DNA of 37,535 nucleotides, from positions 1 to 37,535 of the forward strand of contig JAHEJX010000028.1 in assembly GCA_024638645.1 (NCBI GenBank), given 5' to 3'. Shown piece by piece: positions 30,624-37,535 of the stretch (position 1 is the stretch's first letter; the number at the start of each line of letters is the position of its first letter). The DNA comes from Actinomycetes bacterium (GTDB lineage Bacteria; Actinomycetota; Acidimicrobiia; Spongiisociales; UBA5794). A program made the translations under genes and the position numbers. Below the pieces are notes generated by a model, which did no database searches, was not told where the DNA came from, and was given only the letters and a program-made list of their open reading frames with translations.

Positions 30624-31138
30624 TAGCTGCCTCCTGCTTCCGCTTCGACGATGACTCTCCCGAACATCGCGGCGTGGCCGATGCCGCAGAACTCGTTGCA
30701 GATGTACTTGTACTCACCGGGTTCATCGAACTCGACGGTGAGCTTCGACACTTCTCCGGGTACCACCTGCATGTTGACATTGGTGTCCTGCAGCTTGAAG
30801 CCGTGCTGCACGTCGGTAGATGTCACGTAGAAGGTGACGGTGGCTCCGACAGGCACCGTGATCGTGTTCGGGTCGTAGAGGTACTGGCGGGACAGCACGT
30901 ACGCCACGTACTCGCCGTTGCCGAGATCGCGCAGGCCGGGCTCACTCCACGGAGGCGAGTCGGCGACGGTGCGGGGATCGACCCTCGACTCGTCCCCCGG
31001 AACTTGGAATCCCAGAGCGAAACCCGCAATCGTGACGGTCACCATGAACGCAATGAGAAGGACAAGGGACACAATCATCCAGCGCCGCTCATATGGGTCG
31101 GCCCCGAGGCCCTTGCGCGCAGCAGGGGAGTCGTTCAC
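30623..31138 (-). CDS. Cytochrome c oxidase subunit II (CuA), ba3 type
   Basis: 171 residues from GTG 31138, which overlaps the small subunit IIa stop (GTGA). One membrane helix (WMIVSLVLLIAFMVTVTIAGF) anchors a cupredoxin domain outside. CuA ligands are present: His in DVQHGFKL and the set C-x3-C-x3-H-x2-M in CNEFCGIGHAAM. It is short with a single N-terminal helix, as in ba3-type oxidases. It accepts electrons from cytochrome c. Confidence 0.95.
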   Translation of the reverse strand: MNDSPAARKGLGADPYERRWMIVSLVLLIAFMVTVTIAGFALGFQVPGDESRVDPRTVADSPPWSEPGLRDLGNGEYVAYVLSRQYLYDPNTITVPVGATVTFYVTSTDVQHGFKLQDTNVNMQVVPGEVSKLTVEFDEPGEYKYICNEFCGIGHAAMFGRVIVEAEAGGS

Positions 31139-31281
31139 ACGGTCACCCCGCGCACGATGAGGATCAGGTAGATCGAAAGCCACAGGAGAATCAACATGGC
31201 CACGAACATCGCCACGATGGCGATCGTCCCGCGCGGTTTGAAATCCTCCTCAAACGCCGCGTCTGTAGACCTATCGGACAC
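31135..31281 (-). CDS. Cytochrome c oxidase subunit IIa (CoxIIa/CbaD-like)
   Basis: 48 residues from GTG 31281, with GGAGGAGGG 6-14 nt upstream. The sequence is a polar start (SDRSTDAAFEEDF), KPRGTIAIVAMFV, then one helix ending LWLSIYLILIVRGVTV. The KPRG start and the hydrophobic W/Y-rich helix match the tiny IIa subunit of ba3 oxidases (PF08113). It replaces the second helix missing from subunit II. It is the first gene of the oxidase operon and overlaps coxB by 4 bp. Confidence 0.82.
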   Translation of the reverse strand: MSDRSTDAAFEEDFKPRGTIAIVAMFVAMLILLWLSIYLILIVRGVTV

Positions 31282-31354
31282 GCGTTCCCTCCTCCGATGA
31301 CTTCTGGGCAGTTTCGTCTGCAAAATCCCTGGCCACGAGAGCATTGCGGCCTAC

Positions 31355-31380
31355 CCGGTGGGGCCGAAAGGCCCTACTGG
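31355..31380 (+). promoter_or_regulatory. 11-bp hairpin with GAAA tetraloop in the leader of the bc operon
   Basis: CCGGTGGGGCC, GAAA, GGCCCTACTGG with two G-U pairs, read on the plus strand; a GNRA loop forms only in that orientation. The 11-bp direct repeats AGCATTGCGGC at 31340-31350 and 31382-31392 flank it. It lies in the 173-bp spacer between the divergent oxidase and bc-complex operons, 75 bp before the first gene of the latter. The RNA class is not recognised. Confidence 0.4.
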
Positions 31381-31454
31381 CAGCATTGCGGCAGCCTTAG
31401 CTTTGGCGCCATGCTGCGGAGGGCGCACCACATGGTCGCGGGAAGGTTTCCACC

Positions 31455-32255
31455 ATGAGCCGACGCGCCGTTCGTTGGCTCATCCTCTCCGTCGGTGCCC
31501 TTGTGTTCGCCTCATTCGGCTCGGCGCTCGCCACGGAAGAACCGGCTCCTCCTGACGACTCCGGTCGCGACCGGTTGCTCGCAGAAGGCCGAGTGGTCTA
31601 TGAGGCGAACTGCACCGCATGCCACCAGGCTGACGGCGCCGGCCTCAGCGGCGTCTTTCCACCCCTGCTGGACAACCCAAACGTTCAGGATGCCGAGTAC
31701 CTCCGCACGGTGATCACGATGGGTAGGGAAGGCGAGCTGACGGTCGGCGGCGTCACTTACAACGGCGCAATGCCGGCATTCGCGGCTCTTTCCGAAGACC
31801 AGATCGACGCTCTCATGCTCTATGTTCAGGAGGGTCTTGGTGCGCCAATTCCGATAGCTCCAGTCGACCTCGGCACTCCACCACCGGCGAGCACCGGCCT
31901 TCCATTCTCTACTGTGCTGGCGGCGATTGCCGGATTCGGTGTCGCCGGAGTCGCTCTGGCGGCGATCGCCGGTCCCGTTGCGGTGGCAAAACGAGAGCAG
32001 GGTACGTTCTCGACAGCCCAGACCTGGCTCAAGGCGCTTGCCATCTTCGTGTACTTCACGGTGGCCACCGTCTTCATCCCATCTCTGGTTGTCGAGTCCA
32101 GCCTCTTGGCTTCGCCGCCGTCCGTCTATCAGGACGTGTTTTCGGGGGATTCGTGGGGATTGATAAGGGATCTCATCGCATCAGCGGTGTGGATCGGCGC
32201 GCTTCTGCTCGGCTTGTGGGCATTGCGACGGGGTCAGCGTGAGGACATCATCTGA
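31455..32255 (+). CDS. Membrane-bound c-type cytochrome of the bc complex operon
   Basis: 266 residues from ATG 31455, with GGGAAGG 9 nt upstream. A signal peptide (residues 1-26, SALA|TEE) is followed by one haem c site CTACH (Cys53, Cys56, His57) with a probable Met ligand in GAMPAFAAL. After a Pro-rich linker come three hydrophobic helices (about 150-175, 195-215 and 240-258). The C-terminal membrane part is longer than in simple cytochromes, suggesting a bound subunit of the quinol:cytochrome c reductase. First gene of the plus-strand operon; it overlaps the next gene in a TGATG. Confidence 0.88.
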   Translation: MSRRAVRWLILSVGALVFASFGSALATEEPAPPDDSGRDRLLAEGRVVYEANCTACHQADGAGLSGVFPPLLDNPNVQDAEYLRTVITMGREGELTVGGVTYNGAMPAFAALSEDQIDALMLYVQEGLGAPIPIAPVDLGTPPPASTGLPFSTVLAAIAGFGVAGVALAAIAGPVAVAKREQGTFSTAQTWLKALAIFVYFTVATVFIPSLVVESSLLASPPSVYQDVFSGDSWGLIRDLIASAVWIGALLLGLWALRRGQREDII

Positions 32256-34051
32256 TGTCGCTGCAGTTCTACGACGAGAACATCCCGTGCCTAGCGGCAT
32301 GCCCGGTTCACACGAACGCCGGTGCCTACGTAGCTGCGATCGCAGACGGCGACGACCTCAGCGCCTACCTGACGGCCCGGCTGCCCAACCCGTTTGCATC
32401 CGTGTGCGGTCGAGTGTGTGCAGCTCCCTGTGAAGACGCCTGCCGCCGGGGTGAGATCGACCAACCGATAGCCATTCGAGCCCTCAAACGTTTCGTTACG
32501 GAGAAGTACGGCGTAGAGGCGGGTGGTGACGAGTGGAAGAAGGTTGCGGCTCCAACCATCGATGACAGGCCACAGAGCATTGGCGTCGTCGGTGGCGGAC
32601 CTGCCGGTATGGCCTGTGCCCACGATCTCCGCAGACTGGGATACAAGGTCACGGTCTATGAGGCGACCGGGCAACTTGGCGGCATGATGAAGCTGGGTAT
32701 TCCCGAGTACCGCCTCGACCGAGATCTGCTGACAGCTGAGCTCAACTCAATCGTCGAGCTTGGAGTTGAGGTTCACCTCGACACGAAGCTTGGCACCGAT
32801 GTCACTTTTACCGAGTTGCGCCGTCGCCATGACGCGCTGTTCCTGGCAATCGGCGCCTCGCTCGGAAGAGGCCTCGACATCGAAGGGCATCAAGCTGACG
32901 GAGTGCTCAAAGCCATCGAATTCCTCATCAACGTGAACCAGGGTTTCGAGGTGGAGGTGGGGGACAAGGTAATCGTCATCGGTGGAGGCGACGTGGCAAT
33001 GGATGCGGCGCGGACAGCACTGCGACGCGACGACTATCAAGCAGCTCGCATCGTAGATAAACAGCAGGCAACAGAGCGCAGTCTGCAGGAAGCACTCGAC
33101 GCAGCTCGCAGCGCGGCGCGTTCTGGAGCCACAGATGTCACGGTCATCGCGCTGGAGTCCGAGGAGGAGATGCCTGCCTCGCCGTTCGAGCTCGAAGAGG
33201 CTCAACACGAGGCTATCGACTTTGTCCATCGGCGGGGCCCGGCGCGCATCCTGGTCGAGAACGGATCGGTTGTTGGCCTCGAGACGATCGGAGTCAGGTC
33301 AGTCTTCGACGAGAACGGTCGTTTCTCGCCTGATTTCGATCCTGACGACCTCCGGACTTTCGAGGCCGACACCGTGATCCTGGCAGTTGGCCAGGCTGTC
33401 GACATCGCGGTCCTTGGCGGCACAGAAGTCGAGCTTTCGCCCCGCGGGACCATTGGCGTTGCCGACGACCTTGCCACCTCTCTCGACGGGGTGTGGGCTG
33501 GAGGCGACGCTGCCCACGGCCCACGCACCTTGATCGAGGCGATCGCAGACGGTCGCCGGGTCGCCTCAGCCATGCACGAGCGTTTCACAGGTGAGCGGCC
33601 CCAGGATCGCAAGGGACAAATGGTTGAGCTGGCTCAGTTCCATCGGTTCGACGACACATATGACCGGTGGGAGCGGCTCGACATCCCCACAATGGCCACC
33701 GATCGTCGGGTTGGCCTTGCCGAGGTCGAGCTCGGATTCAGCGAGCAGCAGGCCCGCTGCGAGGCAGCGCGCTGCCTGCGCTGCTTCGCCAACATCCAGC
33801 TCGACGTCAACAAGTGTGTCCTGTGCGCTTTGTGCGCCGACGTTTGTCCTCTCGATCTGATCGACCTGGTTCCCGCCGAGGAAGTCGGCGGCGCCGTAGG
33901 TCATACCGCGCTCACGCTCAACGAGCAGGCCTGCATCCGTTGCGGCCTCTGCATCGAGCGTTGCCCGCCCAAGGCCCTGTCCATGGGGGTGTGGACTGGC
34001 GTGGGAGTACCCGAACCCGTGCTTGCCGGTATAGGAGGACCATCGATATGA
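32255..34051 (+). CDS. GltD-like FAD/NAD(P) oxidoreductase with N-terminal Fe-S domain and two C-terminal 4Fe-4S clusters
   Basis: 598 residues from ATG 32255. Residues 1-100 form the helical Fe-S domain of glutamate synthase small subunits: C12, C16, then C51, C55, C59, C63 in CGRVCAAPCEDAC. FAD loop GVVGGGPAGMACA (110-122) and a second dinucleotide loop VIVIGGGDVAMDAA near 245 mark the two binding sites. GVWAGGDAAHGP is the closing FAD motif. The C-terminus carries two ferredoxin motifs, CVLCALCADVCP (from about 520) and CIRCGLCIERCPP (from about 560). No glutamate synthase large subunit is near. Overlaps with cytochrome c before it and cytochrome b after it suggest it feeds electrons from NAD(P)H or ferredoxin into the quinone/bc system. 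Confidence 0.88.
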   Translation: MSLQFYDENIPCLAACPVHTNAGAYVAAIADGDDLSAYLTARLPNPFASVCGRVCAAPCEDACRRGEIDQPIAIRALKRFVTEKYGVEAGGDEWKKVAAPTIDDRPQSIGVVGGGPAGMACAHDLRRLGYKVTVYEATGQLGGMMKLGIPEYRLDRDLLTAELNSIVELGVEVHLDTKLGTDVTFTELRRRHDALFLAIGASLGRGLDIEGHQADGVLKAIEFLINVNQGFEVEVGDKVIVIGGGDVAMDAARTALRRDDYQAARIVDKQQATERSLQEALDAARSAARSGATDVTVIALESEEEMPASPFELEEAQHEAIDFVHRRGPARILVENGSVVGLETIGVRSVFDENGRFSPDFDPDDLRTFEADTVILAVGQAVDIAVLGGTEVELSPRGTIGVADDLATSLDGVWAGGDAAHGPRTLIEAIADGRRVASAMHERFTGERPQDRKGQMVELAQFHRFDDTYDRWERLDIPTMATDRRVGLAEVELGFSEQQARCEAARCLRCFANIQLDVNKCVLCALCADVCPLDLIDLVPAEEVGGAVGHTALTLNEQACIRCGLCIERCPPKALSMGVWTGVGVPEPVLAGIGGPSI

Positions 34052-34809
34052 GAGTGGTGGATCGGATCAAAGGTTCGGTGGCCTACCGCTCGATCTTCAG
34101 GCTGCCGGACGCAGTCACCGAGCGTGACCGCGCCGCTGCGCATTGGTCGAGCTTCCTGCTGCACCTCTATCCGGTGAAAGTGCGCCGGCGCGAACTGCGG
34201 TTCGGCTACAGCGCATTTCTCGGCGTCGCCTCAATGGTGCTGTTCGGGTCACTCATCATCTCAGGTATATACCTGATGTTCTTCTATGTGCCCTCGCCCG
34301 CCAACGCCTATGGCAACATTCAGTCGATTCAGACCGACGTCGCCTTCGGGCAGTACATCCGGAACGTGCACCGTTGGTCCGCTCACCTGATGGTGATCGC
34401 AGTGGCCGCGCACATGGCCAAGGTCTTCTATCGCGGTGCGTACAAGCCGCCCAAGGAGTTCAACTGGGTGATTGGCGTTGTGCTGCTGGTTCTCACCCTG
34501 CTCATGTCCTTCACCGGCTACTTGCTGCCGTGGGACCAGTTGGCGTTTTGGGCGGTGACCGTCGGCACCTCGATGGCTTCATACGTCCCGCTGATGGGCG
34601 AAACCACGAAGGAGATTCTGCTCGGAGGGCCTTCAGTCGGTTCCGCAACCCTCGTCCGCTTTTACGTACTCCATGTCGCTGTGCTGCCGGCGATCATGGT
34701 GTTTCTCATTGCGCTGCACATGTGGCGCTGGCGCAAGGACGCCATGTTGACGGTGGATGCCGCGGAGCGGTCAATCGCAGCGGAACCAGTCATAGAGGAG
34801 GTGTCGTGA
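34048..34809 (+). CDS. Cytochrome b N-terminal (b6-like) subunit of quinol:cytochrome c reductase
   Basis: 253 residues from ATG 34048, with AGGAGG 8-9 nt upstream and an ATGA overlap with the previous stop. Four membrane helices carry the haem b ligands: His108 and His122 in HRWSAHLMVIAVAAH, and His209 and His224 (LHVAVLPAIMVFLIALH). The second pair has 14 residues between them, the b6f-type spacing rather than the 13 of bc1. SFTGYLLPWDQLAFWAVTVGT is the Q-site region. The C-terminal helices are in the next gene, so the cytochrome is split as in b6f and many menaquinol complexes. Confidence 0.93.
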   Translation: MRVVDRIKGSVAYRSIFRLPDAVTERDRAAAHWSSFLLHLYPVKVRRRELRFGYSAFLGVASMVLFGSLIISGIYLMFFYVPSPANAYGNIQSIQTDVAFGQYIRNVHRWSAHLMVIAVAAHMAKVFYRGAYKPPKEFNWVIGVVLLVLTLLMSFTGYLLPWDQLAFWAVTVGTSMASYVPLMGETTKEILLGGPSVGSATLVRFYVLHVAVLPAIMVFLIALHMWRWRKDAMLTVDAAERSIAAEPVIEEVS

Positions 34810-35330
34810 TGGACGACAAGGAACCCGTCGTCATCGACAACCACCGTGTCCTTGGTGTAGTCCCCGGCAAGCCGGCGGTCGGCGATCGCAAAGTGCTGTC
34901 CGAGGACGACACCGTGATGGTGTGGCCTCACTTGCTGGTCCGGCACGCAGTCGCTGCCCTGCTCGTTCTCTTGCTAGTGATGGTGATTTCGCTGCTCTTT
35001 GACGCGCCGCTGCGAGAGATTGCCAACCCGACGAACACGCCGAACCCAGAGAAAGCGCCCTGGTACTTTGCCGCCCTTCAAGAGCTGTTGGCTCACTTTC
35101 ATCCTCTTGTGGCCGGAGTGCTTGTGCCCGGAGCAATCATCGGCGGCCTCATCGCCCTTCCCTACATCGATCGCAACCTCAGCCTGAGTCCGGAGACGCG
35201 GCGAGTCGCCAGGGTCACTTTCACCGTGTTCCTCGTGGTCTGGATTGGGCTGACTCTGGTCGGCTTCGCCTTCCGCGGACCCAACTGGTCCTGGGTGTGG
35301 CCCTGGAATGAATGGCACGGTGAGCTATGA
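34809..35330 (+). CDS. Cytochrome b C-terminal subunit (subunit IV-like)
   Basis: 173 residues from ATG 34809 (TGATG overlap with the cytochrome b6-like gene). Three helices: VRHAVAALLVLLLVMVISLLF, LVAGVLVPGAIIGGLIALP and VTFTVFLVVWIGLTLVGFAF. NPTNTPNPEKAPWYFAALQELL is the PEWY-region equivalent of menaquinol reductases. GPNWSWVWPW near the end is typical of Gram-positive split cytochromes b. It completes the quinol-oxidising site with the previous subunit. Confidence 0.92.
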   Translation: MDDKEPVVIDNHRVLGVVPGKPAVGDRKVLSEDDTVMVWPHLLVRHAVAALLVLLLVMVISLLFDAPLREIANPTNTPNPEKAPWYFAALQELLAHFHPLVAGVLVPGAIIGGLIALPYIDRNLSLSPETRRVARVTFTVFLVVWIGLTLVGFAFRGPNWSWVWPWNEWHGEL

Positions 35331-35830
35331 GCGAGATGGACCGGCGCAGCTTCCTGGGCCGCGCGTGGAAATTGGCGGCCGGAGCAATAGCCGCCGCAGG
35401 GGCTTGGACCTCTTGGGACCTCCTGAAACCTCGCCTCCCTGCCGGCTTTGGAGCTCGCATCAAGACTGTCTCCCCTGACGCTGTCCCCGACAACACGGTC
35501 ATCGAGGTGCCGCAGGCACGCGCCTACCTGACCAAGATCGAGGGCGAGGTTGTGGCGCTCTCCGAGGTCTGCAGCCATCTCGGGTGCCGTGTGCCCTTCT
35601 GCGACTCGAGCGGTCAATTCGAGTGCCCGTGTCACGGATCCATCTTCAACCGGGCCGGTGACTTCCTGGCTGGCCCGGCGCCGCGCGGCATGGACAAGTA
35701 CGCAGTTGAGGTCGTTGACGGTGTCATCGAGATCAACACGGAGGAGTTCATCACCGGGGCACCACCGGGAACCGAGACGATTATCGAGCCGCCCAAGGGC
35801 CCGGCCTGCACTGAGAGTTCCCATGCCTGA
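35327..35830 (+). CDS. Rieske iron-sulfur protein
   Basis: 167 residues from ATG 35327 (ATGA overlap with the previous stop). The N-terminus MSEMDRRSFLGRAWK is a twin-arginine-type signal/anchor with one helix. 2Fe-2S ligands are Cys82, His84 (CSHLGC) and Cys100, His103 (CPCHGS). Cys87 and Cys102 form the structural disulfide. The GPAPRGMDKYAVEV segment follows as in other Rieske proteins. It passes electrons from quinol to cytochrome c. Confidence 0.95.
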   Translation: MSEMDRRSFLGRAWKLAAGAIAAAGAWTSWDLLKPRLPAGFGARIKTVSPDAVPDNTVIEVPQARAYLTKIEGEVVALSEVCSHLGCRVPFCDSSGQFECPCHGSIFNRAGDFLAGPAPRGMDKYAVEVVDGVIEINTEEFITGAPPGTETIIEPPKGPACTESSHA

Positions 35831-36293
35831 GCGTCCCCCCGATCCCGCCCTCGAACATGAGACCAACGAGTGGATGAAGTGGGGTCTGCTGATCATGGTC
35901 GTCATGGTCCTGATCTTTCCGATCTACCGCATCTATGAGCCCAACTCGCGGGCGGACGCTCGCGCAGTGCAGGAGGCAAGCCTGGTTGCCCAAGGTGGGG
36001 GCATATACAACCTCAACTGCAGTTCGTGCCACGGCGTGACCGGCGAGGGCGGGATCGGACCGGCCCTCAATTCGCAGCAATTCCTGGCATCGGCACTCGA
36101 CGAGCAGATCAACTCTTTGATTGCCGTCGGAGTACCCGGGAGCCAGATGAGCGCATACTCACTCGACTTCGGCGGTCCGCTGACTTCGGAGCAAATCGAG
36201 GCGATCACGGCATTTCTCAGAGCTTGGGAAGAAGACGCCCCGGACTTCCCCAACTGGCGTGATCCGCTTGGCCTACTCGAGGGCACCGGTTAG
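35823..36293 (+). CDS. Membrane-anchored c-type cytochrome
   Basis: 156 residues from ATG 35823, overlapping the Rieske gene by 8 bp. A cytoplasmic N-terminus, one helix (WGLLIMVVMVLIFPIYRIY) and an outside haem domain with CSSCH (Cys66, Cys69, His70). GSQMSAYSLDFGGPL probably supplies the Met ligand. LTSEQIEAITAFLRAWE is the C-terminal cytochrome helix. It is the last gene of the bc operon, and its stop overlaps that of the converging PPOX gene by 4 bp. It may be the terminal electron acceptor of the complex or the link to the oxidase. Confidence 0.88.
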   Translation: MPERPPDPALEHETNEWMKWGLLIMVVMVLIFPIYRIYEPNSRADARAVQEASLVAQGGGIYNLNCSSCHGVTGEGGIGPALNSQQFLASALDEQINSLIAVGVPGSQMSAYSLDFGGPLTSEQIEAITAFLRAWEEDAPDFPNWRDPLGLLEGTG

Positions 36294-36703
36294 GGCGTAG
36301 CGGCCCAGCCCGAGATTCCCTCGATCGTGATCTCGATCACGACGCCCGTCGGGGGTTGCCCCCGGTATTGCGGATACTTGTGGGCGAGCATCTCGACGGC
36401 TTGCTCCCACGCGGTGCCCGTTTCGATCACACATGCGCTGCCATCGATGCGCACCCACCAGAGCTGCGACCAATCGTCGTCATACTGATCGACCAGGAGA
36501 GCCACTCGCGGGTTGGCAGCGATGTTGGCGAGCCGCTTCAGATTTGCTGAACGCTTTGGTTTGTGATCGACCGCTGAGTAAACCTTGCCGTCAGCAACCG
36601 CAAATACCAACGGAACGATATGGGGAAGTCCGCTCGAATCGACAGTCGCCAAGCGCGCGACCCGGGCCGCCGCCAATCGCTGCAGGCTGCGTTTCTGGTC
36701 CAT
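36290..36703 (-). CDS. PPOX-class F420-dependent protein, Rv0121 family
   Basis: 137 residues from ATG 36703; longer versions add residues unlike the family. Signatures include ARLATVDSSGLPHIVPLVFAV, VYSAVDHKPKRSANLKRLANI, and the middle motif NPRVALLVDQYDDDWSQLWW. HKYPQYRGQPP follows near the C-terminus. This is the split-barrel fold of pyridoxamine-phosphate-oxidase-like proteins and matches the subgroup around M. tuberculosis Rv0121, predicted to bind the deazaflavin F420. Its presence suggests the organism makes F420. Confidence 0.87.
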   Translation of the reverse strand: MDQKRSLQRLAAARVARLATVDSSGLPHIVPLVFAVADGKVYSAVDHKPKRSANLKRLANIAANPRVALLVDQYDDDWSQLWWVRIDGSACVIETGTAWEQAVEMLAHKYPQYRGQPPTGVVIEITIEGISGWAATP

Positions 36704-36795
36704 TGTCCGAGAGTACGCCGATCGCGTCCGTAAGCCTCTAACCATTTCGCCCCAGACTGTGGTTGCATTGGTGCCAGCGCTGAAAGAAGGTGCAC

Positions 36796-37245
36796 ATGCG
36801 CAAGTTGCTGCGAATCATGGCGTGGCTCGCTGCCATCCAGGTCGTTGCGGGAATCATCGGCCAGATCCTCTCGAAGAAGATGACGACGGGGGATGAGGCG
36901 AGCGACAAGTTCAAGCTCGCCGCGATCATGACGGGCAAGCAGTTCAGAAGTGAGTCTCGTGACCTCAAATCCGGCACCGTGGTTTCAGCCATGGGCGGAG
37001 TCGATCTCGACCTGCGAAAGGCGACGCTCGATGCCAATGGGGCCTATCTCGATTTGACCGCAACCATGGGCGGGATCCGCGTGCTCGTGGCGGAGGAGTG
37101 GGCCGTGGACGTTGATGCAGAAGCCAAGGCCGGGGGTTGCGAGGCCAGGGTCACACCCATCGAGAACCTGCCGGAAGACGCCCCACGCCTCAACGTGCAT
37201 GCAGTTGCCCGCATGGGCGGAGTGCTTGTCACAACCGAGGCGTAG
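36796..37245 (+). CDS. LiaF-like C-terminal domain protein (cell-envelope stress family)
   Basis: 149 residues from ATG 36796, with AGAAGG 5 nt upstream; a GTG six bases earlier is less likely. One hydrophobic N-terminal segment (LLRIMAWLAAIQVVAGIIGQI), then a right-handed beta-helix-like domain: AAIMTGKQFRSESRDLKSGTVVSAMGGVDLDLRKA and LDLTATMGGIRVLVAEEW. NVHAVARMGGVLV lies near the end. This is the repeated MGG-V-DLR pattern of LiaF/YvqF C-terminal domains. A membrane-associated role in envelope response is inferred by family. Confidence 0.75.
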   Translation: MRKLLRIMAWLAAIQVVAGIIGQILSKKMTTGDEASDKFKLAAIMTGKQFRSESRDLKSGTVVSAMGGVDLDLRKATLDANGAYLDLTATMGGIRVLVAEEWAVDVDAEAKAGGCEARVTPIENLPEDAPRLNVHAVARMGGVLVTTEA

Positions 37246-37254
37246 AAAGGGCAG

Positions 37255-37535
37255 CTACGGGGCGAGGATGTTCTTCGCCTTGAGGAAGGCGTCGCCCAGG
37301 TATGCACCTGCGTCCGGCGTTCCTTCCTGAAAATCATCGGCCTCAGTGATGACGGCAACGAGGAACTCCGTCGTCGCTGCCAGTTCTTCCGAGGTCATGT
37401 GGATGGCGTGTTCCTGGACGCGTTCGCTGAGCTTGCGCGCTTCCTTCCCAAACCAGGACTCCTCCTCGAGCAACTCCCAGGGCGCGCCCGGCGAGTGCGA
37501 CCAGTCGATGTGCTCCAAGAAGGTGGCGCACACCT
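37255..37535 (-). CDS. Hypothetical protein, probably cut at its N-terminus by the window edge
   Basis: At least 92 residues ending at 37255. The visible part is helical and acidic: HIDWSHSPGAPWELLEEESWFGKEARKLSERVQEHAI, HMTSEELAATTEFLVAVITEADDFQEGTPDAGAYLGDAF. No domain is recognised. A GTG at 37533 could be the start, but the frame stays open to the edge, so the real start may be outside. Confidence 0.5.
   Translation of the reverse strand, partial: VCATFLEHIDWSHSPGAPWELLEEESWFGKEARKLSERVQEHAIHMTSEELAATTEFLVAVITEADDFQEGTPDAGAYLGDAFLKAKNILAP

Overview
The window looks like part of the chromosome of a high-GC Gram-positive bacterium (Actinomycetota). An Acidimicrobiia-like lineage is my best guess, not a certainty. 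Reasons: frequent GTG/TTG starts, Thr-rich lipoprotein linkers, a DUF3159 membrane protein, a Rv0121-type PPOX protein, class III cyclases fused to sensor or ATPase domains, and a menaquinol-type split cytochrome b. I see no rRNA, tRNA, CRISPR array, insertion sequence, integrase or phage gene.

Layout. 1-1435: a fragment of a FAD oxidoreductase running off the left edge, an N-terminally broken secreted or lipoprotein gene, and a secreted protein; the first two meet at a suspicious low-complexity junction. 1495-9498: two class III nucleotide cyclases (one fused to an AAA/TPR module, one to a DUF4242 domain), an SDR-like protein, an RTX-repeat secreted protein, a small membrane protein with PGGNSL repeats and an LtrA membrane protein. 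9654-17451: a lipoprotein, a COG2403 (cyclic 2,3-diphosphoglycerate synthetase-like) GTPase and a run of housekeeping or accessory enzymes (DUF1801, methyltransferase, YjbR, APH kinase, GNAT, SDR, DUF2071). 17512-22009: a translationally coupled PAS/metallo-beta-lactamase pair, then a phosphofructokinase with PPi-type residues, a GNAT-like protein, DUF3159, and a hidden selenoprotein. 22037-26233: a large secreted Ig-repeat protein and a PLP-dependent decarboxylase.

26290-36293 is a coherent aerobic respiratory block. On the minus strand lie copper delivery (PCuAC, SCO1, a SCO paralogue), a lipoprotein cytochrome c and a B-family (ba3-like) oxidase with subunits I, II and the tiny IIa. On the plus strand lies a tightly overlapping operon: membrane cytochrome c, a GltD-like FAD/Fe-S oxidoreductase with two extra 4Fe-4S clusters, split cytochrome b, Rieske protein and a second cytochrome c. 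Together they could carry electrons from quinol, and perhaps from NAD(P)H or ferredoxin through the flavoprotein, via cytochrome c to oxygen.

The strongest hidden signal is at 21335-22009. A thioredoxin-fold peroxiredoxin-like gene is interrupted by one in-frame UGA exactly where the peroxidatic cysteine belongs (motif GDW-U-AYC). The UGA is followed at the right distance by a hairpin with a GGUC apical loop, as expected of a bacterial SECIS element. A standard gene caller would report only the truncated C-terminal part.
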